Shown here: positions 22,905 to 31,788 of the stretch, one piece after another
Numbering within the stretch: the stretch's first letter is position 1
How the letters are laid out: every line of letters begins with the position of its first letter
Source: Agapanthus africanus
Lineage: Eukaryota > Streptophyta > Magnoliopsida > Asparagales > Amaryllidaceae
Direction: 5' to 3'
Assembly: GCA_030015575.1 (NCBI GenBank)
Contig: JASDDO010000006.1
Coordinates: 381,756,137-381,820,136, forward strand
Length of the DNA: 64,000 nt
Notes under the pieces: generated by a model
The model's input: the letters and a program-made list of their open reading frames with translations, nothing else
The model's database searches: none
Told to the model about the DNA's origin: nothing
Program-made: the position numbers and the translations under genes

Positions 22905-23856
22905 CAATAGACGCTACGTCATCTACATGACCTCGTCTCGGAAATACGTCATCCACATGACCCCGTCTTGAAAATACGTCATCCACATGACCCCGTCTCG
23001 GAAATACGTCATCCACATGACCCCGTCGCGGAAATACATTATCCACATGACCCCGTCGCGGAAATACGTCATCCACATGACCCCGTCTCTGAAATACATC
23101 ATCTACATGACCCCGTCTCAGAAATACGTCATCCAAATGACCCCGTCTCGGAAATACGTCATCCACATGACCCTGTCTCGAAAATACGTCATTCACATGA
23201 CCCCGTCGCGGAAATACGTCATCCAAATGACCCCGTCACGAAAATACGTCACCCATATGACCCCGTCTCGGAAATACGTCATCTACATGACCCCGTCGTG
23301 GAAATACGTCATCCAAATGACCCCATCGCGGAAATACGTCATCCACATGACCCCGTCTCGGAAATACGTCATCCACATGACCCCGTCGCGGAAATACGTC
23401 ATCCAAATGACCCCGTCGCGGAAATACGTCATCCACATGACCCCGTCTCGGAAACACGTCATCCACATGACCCCGTCGCGGAAATACGTCATCCAAATGA
23501 CGCCGTCGCGGAAATACGTCATCCACATGACCCCGTCACGGAAATACGTCATCCACATGACCCCGTCTCGGAAATACGTCATCCACATGATCCCGTCTCG
23601 GAAATACGTCATCCACATGACCCCGTCTCGGAAATACGTCATCCACATGACCCCGTCGTGGAAACACGTCATCCACATGACCCCGTCTCGGAAACACGTC
23701 ATTCATATGACCCCGTCTCAGAAACACGTCATCCACATGACCCCGTCGCGGAAACACGTCATCCACATGACCCCATCTCGGAAACACATCATCCACATGA
23801 CCCCGTCGTGGAAACACGCCATCCACATGACCCCGTCGCGGAAATACGTCATCCAA
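22905..23856 (+). repeat. 30-bp minisatellite, about 32 copies
   Basis: The unit is 30 bp, built from GTCATCCACATGACCCCGTC plus TCGGAAATAC, with few substitutions (TCTCGG/TCGCGG, CCACATG/CCAAATG). Because 30 is a multiple of three, long open frames arise on both strands, for instance decapeptide repeats around HDPVSEIRHP. They look like by-products rather than genes. Minisatellites between pol and the 3' LTR are known in Tat/Ogre elements and are proposed seeds of satellite DNA. Confidence 0.92.
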
Positions 23857-23956
23857 CGAATCCGTGAAACACGGCCAAAGTTAACCTTGACCCTGTAGGA
23901 AACGCCCGGAGCAACTTCTAACGCCGTGAAATGCGGATAATGTCAATCTCATCAAA

Positions 23957-24180
23957 CACTTGCGGGTCCTCTCGACTCGTAAGGAAGAAAACTCTCTTGT
24001 AAGATCCTTACGACTTATAAGGGAAAACGCACTTAGGAATCCTTATGATTCCTAAGGAGAAAATACACCTACGAGATCTTCTCGACTCGTAGGGAGAAAA
24101 GTCTTTATGAGACCCTCACGGCTCATGAAGTTGAAAAGTCTTAGGCAGTAGATCTGAACCTGCTTCCTAAGCCATCACTA
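23957..24180 (+). repeat. Third hairpin block (G1 tail)
   Basis: Five hairpins follow in the same order as in the block at 22,166: CTTGCGGG, CTTGTAAG, CTTAGGAA, CCTACGAG and TTATGAG arms, each around a TCCTCACGA-like core. A longer GATCTGAACCTG segment closes the block. The minisatellite lies between this block and the other two. Confidence 0.85.
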
Positions 24181-24445
24181 CCTCTCAAAGAATTCAAAAC
24201 GGAATGCTCACTCTATCATCTGCAGGCTACGCTTACTAAGGTAAGACGACAGCAACAAAGAAAAAAGTGACAATAAGGAGAACATTTGGTTCACATTCAG
24301 TTAAGCGTTCAAGGCATACCCATTCATACATGCGCGAAAAAGTTTGATGCATGAAATAGACACATGGAAACGAAAAAGCTTGCTATTCATACTTCAGAAA
24401 ATGCCTACATTGACGAAAACAGTAAACAAAAACGCCATAAAGTGT
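24181..24445 (+). other. Unassigned G1 tail before antisense ORF
   Basis: No repeat or gene is recognised here. On the minus strand this is the region downstream of the antisense ORF and would hold its 3' UTR. Confidence 0.5.
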
Positions 24446-24952
24446 TTACAAAGGCACGGCATCAAATCCAGGGCATGGATTGAGAAATTCAAAAGTAAGG
24501 CCATCCAAAATTTTACGGGCCTCTCGAACCATCTTCATATGCATCCTTTCACGATCACGAGCGTCAAGATCCTCACTGATGTCCTCAACCCTTCGATAGG
24601 CAGCAAGTATCGCCTCCTGCTGAAAAGCTTGATGCAGGATATCAATGAGGTTGTCTCGCTTTTTCTTCGAGATCAAGCCCATCAGATACACCGAGTGCAC
24701 CTTATCTTTGGTTTCATCCAATGCCTTAAGCGGCATGCTAGCATAAAATAGAGGAAGTGCTCCCCAGATCGCTCCCACAATAAGGTTCAGGAGAGAGGAA
24801 CGACGAGGAAGCAGTCGGCCATTATACGCACTGAATCGACCCATAATTTCAATGCACTGGGCGTTTGTGAACTCTTGGTTTTGGGAACGGCCGAGGGAGC
24901 GGATGTCTCCGTAAGAGAGAATCTCATCAAGATTATACAAATGAGCAGCCAT
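24446..24952 (-). CDS. Antisense ORF of Tat element G1 (168 aa, function unknown)
   Basis: This frame is open, on the strand opposite pol, between the G1 tail and the 3' LTR. The protein is mainly helical and charged. It contains FSAYNGRLLPRRSSLLNL, the stretch most alike in the G3 antisense ORF (GRLLPRRSPLLQLL, about 59,750-59,790), and a C-terminal charged segment with DARDRERMHMKMVREARK. Antisense ORFs at this place are known from Tat elements such as Grande and Retand; their function is unknown. A pyrimidine tract ending in CAG lies just upstream of the ATG (exon would begin at 24,957), so the start may be reached by splicing from an antisense TATA box near 25,560. No signal peptide or membrane segment is obvious. 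Confidence 0.72.
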   Translation of the reverse strand: MAAHLYNLDEILSYGDIRSLGRSQNQEFTNAQCIEIMGRFSAYNGRLLPRRSSLLNLIVGAIWGALPLFYASMPLKALDETKDKVHSVYLMGLISKKKRDNLIDILHQAFQQEAILAAYRRVEDISEDLDARDRERMHMKMVREARKILDGLTFEFLNPCPGFDAVPL

Positions 24953-25433
24953 AATGTCTGAAAAAGAAAATCAGTGAGAGTTAGTAGACAGACTGATTAA
25001 GAAAAGCTTATTGAAACAGATACGAGATTTAAACGATTCTTGATATCCCCAAGGTGGGAATAAGTGCTACTTAAATCACCCGATGGATTTAATTCTGTGA
25101 AGTTAAGAGAGAAATCCTAAAGAGAATTTCGTATTCAATAAAAAAGGCCCCTCGGGCCAAGGAGTTAAACCCCTCGAGAGCAATGCTCTACAGACTGGGG
25201 TGACACCTGTCAAAATCAATTATGAAGGGAATTTAAAAAAAAATTCCCCGAGAATTCTAAAGAGCCACGCTCTGTAAAGATGATGGAATAACCCATCAGA
25301 ATACTTAAAGGATCTGTTAAGAAACCCTAAAAAGGTTTTCTCGAAGATCTATGATCTAAGTAGAGCAAAAAGGCTCTGATAATGAGTGAAACTCTAAATT
25401 ATTAACCAATCCCTTCAAAGATTAATCTTTACC

Positions 25434-25568
25434 TAGAAAAATCTGACAGAGTTTTAACTCTTAACTTTCTTAAAAGAAAAAAAAGAGCAGTGCTCTAAAG
25501 AAGAGATAATTCTCAGAAAGAAAATGAACAATGGTCATCTCAGAGGGCCAAAGGCCCTATTTATAGGC
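25434..25568 (-). promoter_or_regulatory. Candidate antisense TATA box and 5' splice donor for the G1 antisense ORF
   Basis: On the minus strand CCTATAAATAG (25,558-25,568) is a good plant TATA box. About 120 bp downstream CTAG-GTAAAG (near 25,434) is a candidate donor. Paired with the acceptor at about 24,957 it would give an intron of roughly 480 bp in front of the antisense ORF. This is inference from signals only. Confidence 0.45.
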
Positions 25569-25739
25569 ATTGACAGCCGTTTCAACTTCCAAAAAATTGA
25601 TCCAAGGGCGCAGATGCTGCCACCACTGCACTCACATGTGGACCACGTGAGCGCAACGGTTGGGGGGCATTTGTTTCCCCCAATCAGAGCAAGGCTCTGT
25701 TTGAAATTCAAATTTCAAAATTGAAGCAACGCTTCAGAT

Positions 25740-25945
25740 ACAGCGCCAAGTGCGCTGCGCCCTAGGCAGTGCATCATGAGTGCGCTAGCGCTAGGCGCGC
25801 TGCGCAGCGCGCCACGTGTCAAACACGGGTGCGCTAGCGTAGGGTGCGCTGCGCTCTGAACAGCGCACCACGTGTCAAACACAGGTGCGTTGCGCTCTGA
25901 GCAGCGGACCACGTGCAAAGCACGGGTGCGCTAGCGCTGGAATTA
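25740..25945 (+). repeat. GCGC/CACGTG hairpin repeats, first cluster
   Basis: Three units of about 65 bp contain CCACGTG(T)CAAA-CACGGGTGCGCT and GCGCTAGCGC. Each unit can fold because the left CACGTG arm pairs with the right arm. The region is GC-rich in AT-rich surroundings. A second cluster lies at 26,690-27,050. Confidence 0.75.
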
Positions 25946-26168
25946 AAAAACTCCCCACCGTTAGATCAAAAGATCTAATAATAATGATAAATCATTAATT
26001 AACCAGAATTAAAATTCTGTAATGGAAAGATTTTTCAATCTTGTTAAAAACAAGAAGATTGCCTTCTGTAAAACAGAAGCTCTAGGATCAAAGATCCAAT
26101 GGCGGGGAAACATCTCCAAATCAATCAGAGAAAGATCTCTTTAACTGATTCAACAAATCAGCTTACCC

Positions 26169-26176
26169 TATATAAA
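26169..26176 (+). promoter_or_regulatory. Sense TATA box of G1 LTR
   Basis: CCCTATATAAAGGCCCC is a strong plant TATA context. It lies about 2.07 kb before the LTR end, so transcription would start near 26,200 and the hairpin string that follows would be in the RNA. Confidence 0.6.
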
Positions 26177-26183
26177 GGCCCCA

Positions 26184-26640
26184 AGACTTCAAGTCTGATA
26201 TAGAGAACCCCCTCCCTAAAACTTTGAAAAAATTCAAAGGAAGAGAAGCATAGCTCTCAGCAAAAGAAGATTTTTTCTTCAAGGTAAAGGAATGGTGATG
26301 AACAAAGAGATGAAATCATCTCATAATTAAAAAGAAGAATTATCTTCTTAAAAGATCATAGATCTACAAAGACCAAGGTCTTTTATAAAAAGATCAAAAG
26401 ATCTCATCATAAAAACAAAGAAGTACTTATTTCTTTCACAGATCATAGATCTATAAGACAAATTGTCTTTCTGAGATCATGAACATCTCATTATAAAGGG
26501 GGAGAGAATTATTAAATTTTCTTAAGGATCATGGATCTATAAAGGCAAAGCCTTTCATCAAAATAAGAGATTGAAAATCTCTCCTGCAAAATAAGAACTG
26601 TTGTTCTTGAATCTTGAGACAAAGTCTCTTTTAAAAGAAC
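26184..26640 (+). repeat. Dense hairpin string in G1 LTR (about 17 units)
   Basis: Units include AGACTTCAAGTCT (26,184), GAGATGAAATCATCTC (26,307), AAGAAGAATTATCTTCTT (26,332), AGATCATAGATCT (26,353 and 26,440), AAGACCAAGGTCTT (26,369), AAGACAAATTGTCTT (26,456), AAAGGCAAAGCCTTT (26,541), GAGATTGAAAATCTC (26,567) and AAGAACTGTTGTTCTT (26,593). Stems are 5-8 bp, loops 1-6 bases, with one unit per about 27 bp. Nearly every unit has a different stem. Confidence 0.82.
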
Positions 26641-26689
26641 ATAAACTTGTTTTTCCAGATCATAAAATTGATCAAATGCACCTTGCGCT

Positions 26690-27050
26690 CTTGAACAGCG
26701 CTTCTGCGCTCTCTGGACCGGCGCTAAGCGCTAAATGCGCCACGTGTCAACCACGTATGCGCCAATTAATAACTTGCGCTTCTGAAATAACGCACTGCGC
26801 TCATGGGCTGGCGCTCAGCGCCAAATGCACCACGTGTCATTCACGTGTGCACCACTAAATTAAAAGCGCAATGCGCTCATGGATTAGCGCTCAGCGCTCA
26901 TAAACTGGCATCATGCGCTCATCATCTAGCGCCTAGCGCTGAGTGCGATACGTATCCCTTCACTGTGCTATTTGGCAGTAGCGCACTGCGCTACTTGGCA
27001 GTAGCGCACTGCGCTACTTGGCAGTAGCGCAGAGCCACGTGTTGCGCTGA
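26690..27050 (+). repeat. GCGC/CACGTG hairpin repeats, second cluster
   Basis: Units such as GCGCCACGTGTCAACCACGT and ACCACGTGTCATTCACGTGT, separated by GCGCTCAGCGC-like palindromes, follow the hairpin string. The cluster ends with three tandem copies of TAGCGCACTGCGCTACTTGG or close variants at about 26,980-27,030. Paired G-boxes recur in S2 and in the G2 LTR. Confidence 0.75.
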
Positions 27051-27409
27051 CAGAGCATAAATTGTTCTTTAATAAGCCCAGAGCTCTGGTGAATGCTCAG
27101 CATTCAATAAAAGACAAAAATATTGTCAGAAGGGCCAAGCCCAAATGAAGGCTCAATAGCCAGAATAAAATGTTAAACATTTATTGGACTTAGCCCAATA
27201 TTAGCCATAAGTCCTCAACTTATATTAATAGAGCCCACCTGCTCATAAATATTTCAACAGATCTTAGTCCCAAATTGGACTACAGATCTTCCAACCAAGT
27301 CACATCGGTTTAAGGGCACATCTCTGAACCCCTCTGATATATGTCGTTGTAATCCTTCAATGTCTTCAGATAGGTGACGGGTCCCGACAACCATACACTT
27401 CATAGACTA

Positions 27410-27815
27410 TGACGTCATTAAACTGGACTGTGGGGTCCTTAAACCCATGGACTATGATGTTCTTAACCTTGGACTGTGGGGTCCTTAAACCCATGGACTA
27501 TGATGTCCTTAACCTCGGACTGTGGGGTCCTTTAAAACCCATGGACTATAATGTCCTTAACCTCGGACTGTGGGGTCCTTTAAAACCCATGAACTATGAT
27601 GTCCTTAACTTGGACCGTAATGTCCTTAAACTAACGTTGGACCGTAATGTCCTTAAACTAATCGACCGCAATGTCCCTAAACTAAACAATAAAGCTCGAA
27701 TGCTTTTTTGTTGGATCTAAACGATCCCGTTAAGTTGATCTTAGTCTAAAAATTAGACTAACGTATCCTTAACAAACGTTTAAGTTGATCTTAGTCTCAA
27801 ATGAGACTAACGTAT
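27410..27815 (+). repeat. GGAC-N6-GTCC array and AGTCT hairpin duplication in 3' LTR
   Basis: The dyad array matches that at 247-498. It is followed by two tandem hairpins, AGTCTAAAAATTAGACT (27,743-27,759) and AGTCTCAAATGAGACT (27,793-27,808), in which the stem changes on both sides. The 5' LTR has only one such hairpin. Confidence 0.8.
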
Positions 27816-28241
27816 CCTTAAAACCAATCCCCAAACCCAAATCTAAGAAGATACGGATTTGGACTATTCCACGCCCTACGGGCGACAACATAAATTAGTC
27901 TCCGTATACAATCCATGGGCAACCAAAAACAAATCAAACACCCACGACACGAAGCGACCATCTGGAGAAGGAGAAAATTGTTACCGCGATGCGGTAGCGT
28001 AATTAACTGCAGGGACTTGCACCTGCAGGGAAGAGCGTTCCCACAATCAAAACCCCCTCAAATGAGGGGGAATCTGACGAAGTCTGCTATATCGGCCGCA
28101 TCCGTTTAAACCTTCGATACACGGTGCCATAAATCAACTTGGTATCTTCGGAGAGGTGGACGGATAGCACCAATTAGCATCTGCCCTCGAATTTCAGGCC
28201 TGACGTCCCAACGTCCCGGTCGTGTCTTTCGGCGGGGAACA

Positions 28242-28602
28242 GCCGACGTTTGGCTTTTTCGAATATAGCCATCTCACGCTCTCGAGTAACTTTGCTTTTA
28301 AGAAGAGCTTCGTCCAGGAATGCATCAATCATTTCGTCTGATGGCCCTAGAAGTTCCGGCTCAGGACCTGCCCTCAGTTTCTCTGTGTAAGGAGCTTCTT
28401 CATCGTTTATCGACGAGTGAGAGATCACATGGCAACTTGCCATGTAATCTTCAGATTCATCCGACGAGTCTTCTCCATCATCTCCGTCCTCAAGGACGTG
28501 ACTGAGAAATTCTTTGAGTGTGACTGGAGTCTGCGCCTTCTGGTTATACTCTTCCAGCGCGTCAATCTGCTTTTGTAGGTCCGTGCGCCTGTCACAGGCT
28601 TC
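28242..28602 (-). pseudogene. G2 gag C-terminal fragment (reverse)
   Basis: On the minus strand it matches G1 14,800-15,105, including DDEEAPYT, GPSDEMIDAFLDEALLKSK and EREMAIFEKAKRR. It abuts the G1 3' LTR on the left and solo LTR S1 on the right. S1 separates it from the rest of G2 gag, which resumes at 31,789 after the target duplication. Confidence 0.85.
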
Positions 28603-28911
28603 ACGGGTGTAATGACCCCAAAATCTTTATACATTTGTATTATCCCTCTTCAAAAATATACCGTATTTATTTGTACTTGGTTATTTCCTCTTTCTATTAA
28701 ATTTATTATTATTTAATTCCTCAATCTATTATGTATTTTTTTTCTAGGTACAATTTCTTTTTCTTATATTTAAGTTTTTAACTTCTCATTCTTATTTTTC
28801 CTTTCATAAATATTTAACCCAAATACATTATTCTAATTCTCTACAGCCCATCTAAAAAGCCCATTTTCTTTTTAAGCAACATCATATATTTAATTCTAAT
28901 TAAATATATGC

Positions 28912-28990
28912 ATGAACAACCTTATAGCTCATTGGTTAAGTCCTTGCATTGTTATTCCATAAGTCACATGTTCAAATCCCCATTCTTGCA
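28912..28990 (+). repeat. tRNA-like (SINE-like) segment inside S1
   Basis: A box-like TAGCTCATTGGTTAAG and B box-like TGTTCAAATCCCC are about 40 bp apart, the arrangement of a tRNA-derived Pol III promoter. It is not an intact tRNA: the acceptor stem does not pair. A short SINE head or a tRNA-derived piece captured by the LTR are both possible. Confidence 0.5.
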
Positions 28991-31630
28991 ATTATTTTTT
29001 ATCATTTTTTATTCTTCCCATAACCTACAAATGAGACCTTTCATTTCCAAAATGAATGGTGACCTTTCATTTCTCTTTTAATTTTCATGTTAAATGCATA
29101 TATTATTATTCACCATTACAACATCTTTATTTGTCCTCCTCCATCTTTTCCTTCCTCATATTTTTGTATCTCTCACTTCTTCCTCTTCACCAAGATGACA
29201 AGAAGAAGAACATGAAGAAGTCTTCAAGAAGGTCTCGCTAGTAACGCGAGGCTATCGGCGGATAGACAAGCCCGGTGACAATACCGGCTTGTGCATGTAA
29301 GTCCCTTCTCTCTCCTTTCCCCCCATCTCTTTTTTTTCCTCTTGTCATGCATCGTGAACCCCTTATTCTTTTCATATCATAATCCATAAGAGAAGATACA
29401 CATAAACATATACATATACATATACATAAGTTTAAATATATATGATTCTATATGGTTTAATAATATCTTATTATCTCTTGTTCAAATTAAAGTATTTTAA
29501 TTCTTTGTTCATGACTGGGAATGTTTATTACAAGTTGTGAGAACACAAATTTCATGCCACAATATATCTATAATGTCACATGAAATCGGTTTGTTTATTA
29601 AAAGAAAAATAGAAGCCTGCATAAAATACTAGTTAACCTTTCTGCCGATTTTAGTATACACATCAATACCTTTAGCTTTAAAATAATTTTTAGAAAATAA
29701 TTTTTACTTCTGAAAATTTCACGGAATTTAAATATGATAGATTATATTATTTTATACATGCTGTAAAAATTTTAGATCGATCCGCATAACGGTTTAAGAA
29801 TTACATCGTATTTATTCACTGATCGTAAAACAGAAAACTGCAGTTATCGGTCAATTTCTAGGACATATAACTTGGTATACCGGTATCCAAATTGAGCAAA
29901 CTCAGGTGTTTTTGATATCTATATCAAATGATCTAGATTTTCTTAGTTTTATAGTTTTACTGAAAACTCATCTAAGATAAAGAAAACTGCGTTACAATAT
30001 TAAGTGACGGATCTGGACAGAATCTGTCCTGATTCGCACATTGTTTTTAAATTGGACATAACTCGAACACCCGATGTCCGTTTGTGACAAAATTTAGATG
30101 TGTAGATGCACCATTGATAGAACTATAATTTTCTGTATATTATATTACTTAGGAATGCATGAAACAACCTGATATAGGCTTTGCAATAGAATACATAGTT
30201 GCTGTCCAGAAATCTGAATTTCTGTTTTAAACGCTGATATAAAAATGATCATAACTAGAGCTTCATAAATCCAAATCGTATGAATCTTGGTGTTTTCGAT
30301 AAGTACATCGAAATACCTATAATTTTCTAATAATTTTTGTAAGCTGAAACCTGATACAAATTAACTCAAACTGCGTTTTAAAAATATGTGACGGTGCCGA
30401 ATAGATTCTGATCTGTTTTGCGCGACGATACGAAAACATATATATCTCTCAAACCGGTAGTCATATTTAGGTAAAACTGGAACTCACGCATGCAAAACAT
30501 TTAGAGCCATATTTCTGTTTATATTTCGTATCCGTTCAACTTGATTAATTAGTCGTACATAATATTTCTTTACAGCATTGTTTATGGTAGTTACTCGAAT
30601 AATATACTTGACTCATTTCATGTTATTCGAACATGTATACATATTTAGCTTGATCATTAAATTATTGTATGTACTTAAAGACGATAATTAAATACTTGAG
30701 TTATATTTTGAAAACTATACAAAAATATTTTTACATAAAACCCCCTCAAGTTTGTAAATCACCCTAAGGACCCTAACAATTATAAGACCACGATTCATAA
30801 TTCTGATTGTCTGACTCGGGTTTGAGTCTGATTAATTTGACTTGAATCTGATTCAAGTCAACCTATAATCTACAAGATTCCAATTCAAAATGAACACATG
30901 AATCCATGAATACAATTATCAATTTATACAATTTGGCTGAACCGAACCATGGATATATTCCTTTTACATGATTCTCAGTATTCCATTTACATGACTCTAC
31001 GGTTACAACCGTTTCCTGATATCATGGTTTCGGTCAGTCAGTCAATCAATCTACAATTACTACAATTTACAAGATAACAATACAAATAAGACTTCGCGGG
31101 GTTTAAAGGGGTAGATTGGTACGGAAGATGTTAAAAGTGGAATGAGGTGGTCAGATTAAGACACCTAACATGAATACTGTTGCTGTTGTACCGTGGCATA
31201 ACGGTTCCTTGTACTCTCCGTTTGCACTGATCTCTAGCATATAGAGATCCCCCTCGTATACACTGGCATTCTTCTGTACCAAGCTACAAACAACTGCGTT
31301 AAACAATATTCCATAATATTCTACAACATAATACTCTAGAAAATACTGTTACTCTGCCATTCTCACTCCACTTTTCTTTGGGACTTACCGAGCGACCTGT
31401 TCGCTGACGACATTCTATTTCTCTCTTCTTTGAATGTCGTCAGGTGCGTTGGACCAAGTTGAGACCGAGCCAACAACTGAAGATTTGGAGCAGTTCCAAG
31501 AAGATCCAGAGCTCTAGACCTTGTACTTGTTCTTTCCAGTATTTCCTTTTATTATTATGCCACTGTTTAGGCATTGCTTTCTTTTTTTTCATTCCAGTTG
31601 TATTTTCATTTCATGCATTGTATAAAGAAT
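28991..31630 (+). other. S1 interior without recognisable genes
   Basis: AT-rich LTR interior. It contains a small hairpin (AAGCCCGGTGAC-AATACCGGCTT, about 29,258) followed by GTAAGT (about 29,298), which could be a donor site. No open frame looks coding. Confidence 0.5.
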
Positions 31631-31788
31631 GTTATTAATAAAAGTTGCTGTTATCTCAATCTTATTTGTCTCTTGTGATTATTTTATATTGCTTAGTTAC
31701 GCTTAGCGTATGTACTTCTGAGTACATACGTAGCGGGCCTTGTCACGTCCACTTCGCCGTACACTGGGAAGCGGGGCGTGACAACGGG

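Larger units (their letters stand above)
25140..26160 (+). repeat. String of short hairpins upstream of the LTR TATA box
   Basis: Many units of 11-20 bp are self-complementary with different stems, for example GATGGAATAACCCATC (about 25,282), AAAGATTAATCTTT (25,418), AGAGCAGTGCTCT (25,485), AGAGCAAGGCTCT (25,686), AGATCAAAAGATCT (25,963) and AGAATTAAAATTCT (26,004). They follow each other every 25-35 bp. Arms are not conserved between units, but complementarity is. Confidence 0.75.
25000..28241 (+). repeat. G1 3' LTR (left edge not resolved)
   Basis: The right end CGGGGAACA at 28,241 matches the 5' LTR end at 998. Homology to the 5' LTR covers 27,185-28,241, all that can be compared. The left edge lies somewhere between the antisense ORF and about 26,000 and cannot be fixed because the 5' LTR start is outside the window. 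Inside are a sense TATA box, strings of short hairpins, GCGC/CACGTG repeats and the GGAC-N6-GTCC array. Immediately right is G2 gag in reverse, so G1 probably inserted into G2. Confidence 0.75.
28603..31788 (+). mobile_element. Solo LTR S1 (28,608-31,783) with 5-bp target duplication
   Basis: The element starts TGTAATGACCCC and ends GGGGCGTGACA, giving LTR-like ends with an imperfect terminal inverted repeat. It is flanked by ACGGG on both sides (28,603-28,607; 31,784-31,788). Gag of G2 continues across it. No internal region, PBS or coding domain is seen, so it is best read as a solo LTR left by recombination, 3,176 bp long. An AATAAA near 31,635 favours the plus orientation. The ends resemble Tekay/Del chromovirus LTRs; that family assignment is tentative. 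Confidence 0.85.

Noticed and set aside
22905-23856. CRISPR array
   Set aside because: Regular 30-bp units follow each other directly with no unique spacers, and the setting is a plant retrotransposon; it is a minisatellite.
22968-23898. Genes of about 300 aa with decapeptide repeats
   Set aside because: Open frames occur in several frames and on both strands because the unit length is 30 bp; this is a by-product of the repeat.
28912-28990. Functional tRNA gene
   Set aside because: Only A- and B-box-like motifs are present; the acceptor stem and anticodon arm do not fold properly.
28608-31783. DNA transposon with terminal inverted repeats
   Set aside because: The inverted ends are short and imperfect, begin TG and end CA, and the target duplication is 5 bp; a solo LTR fits better.
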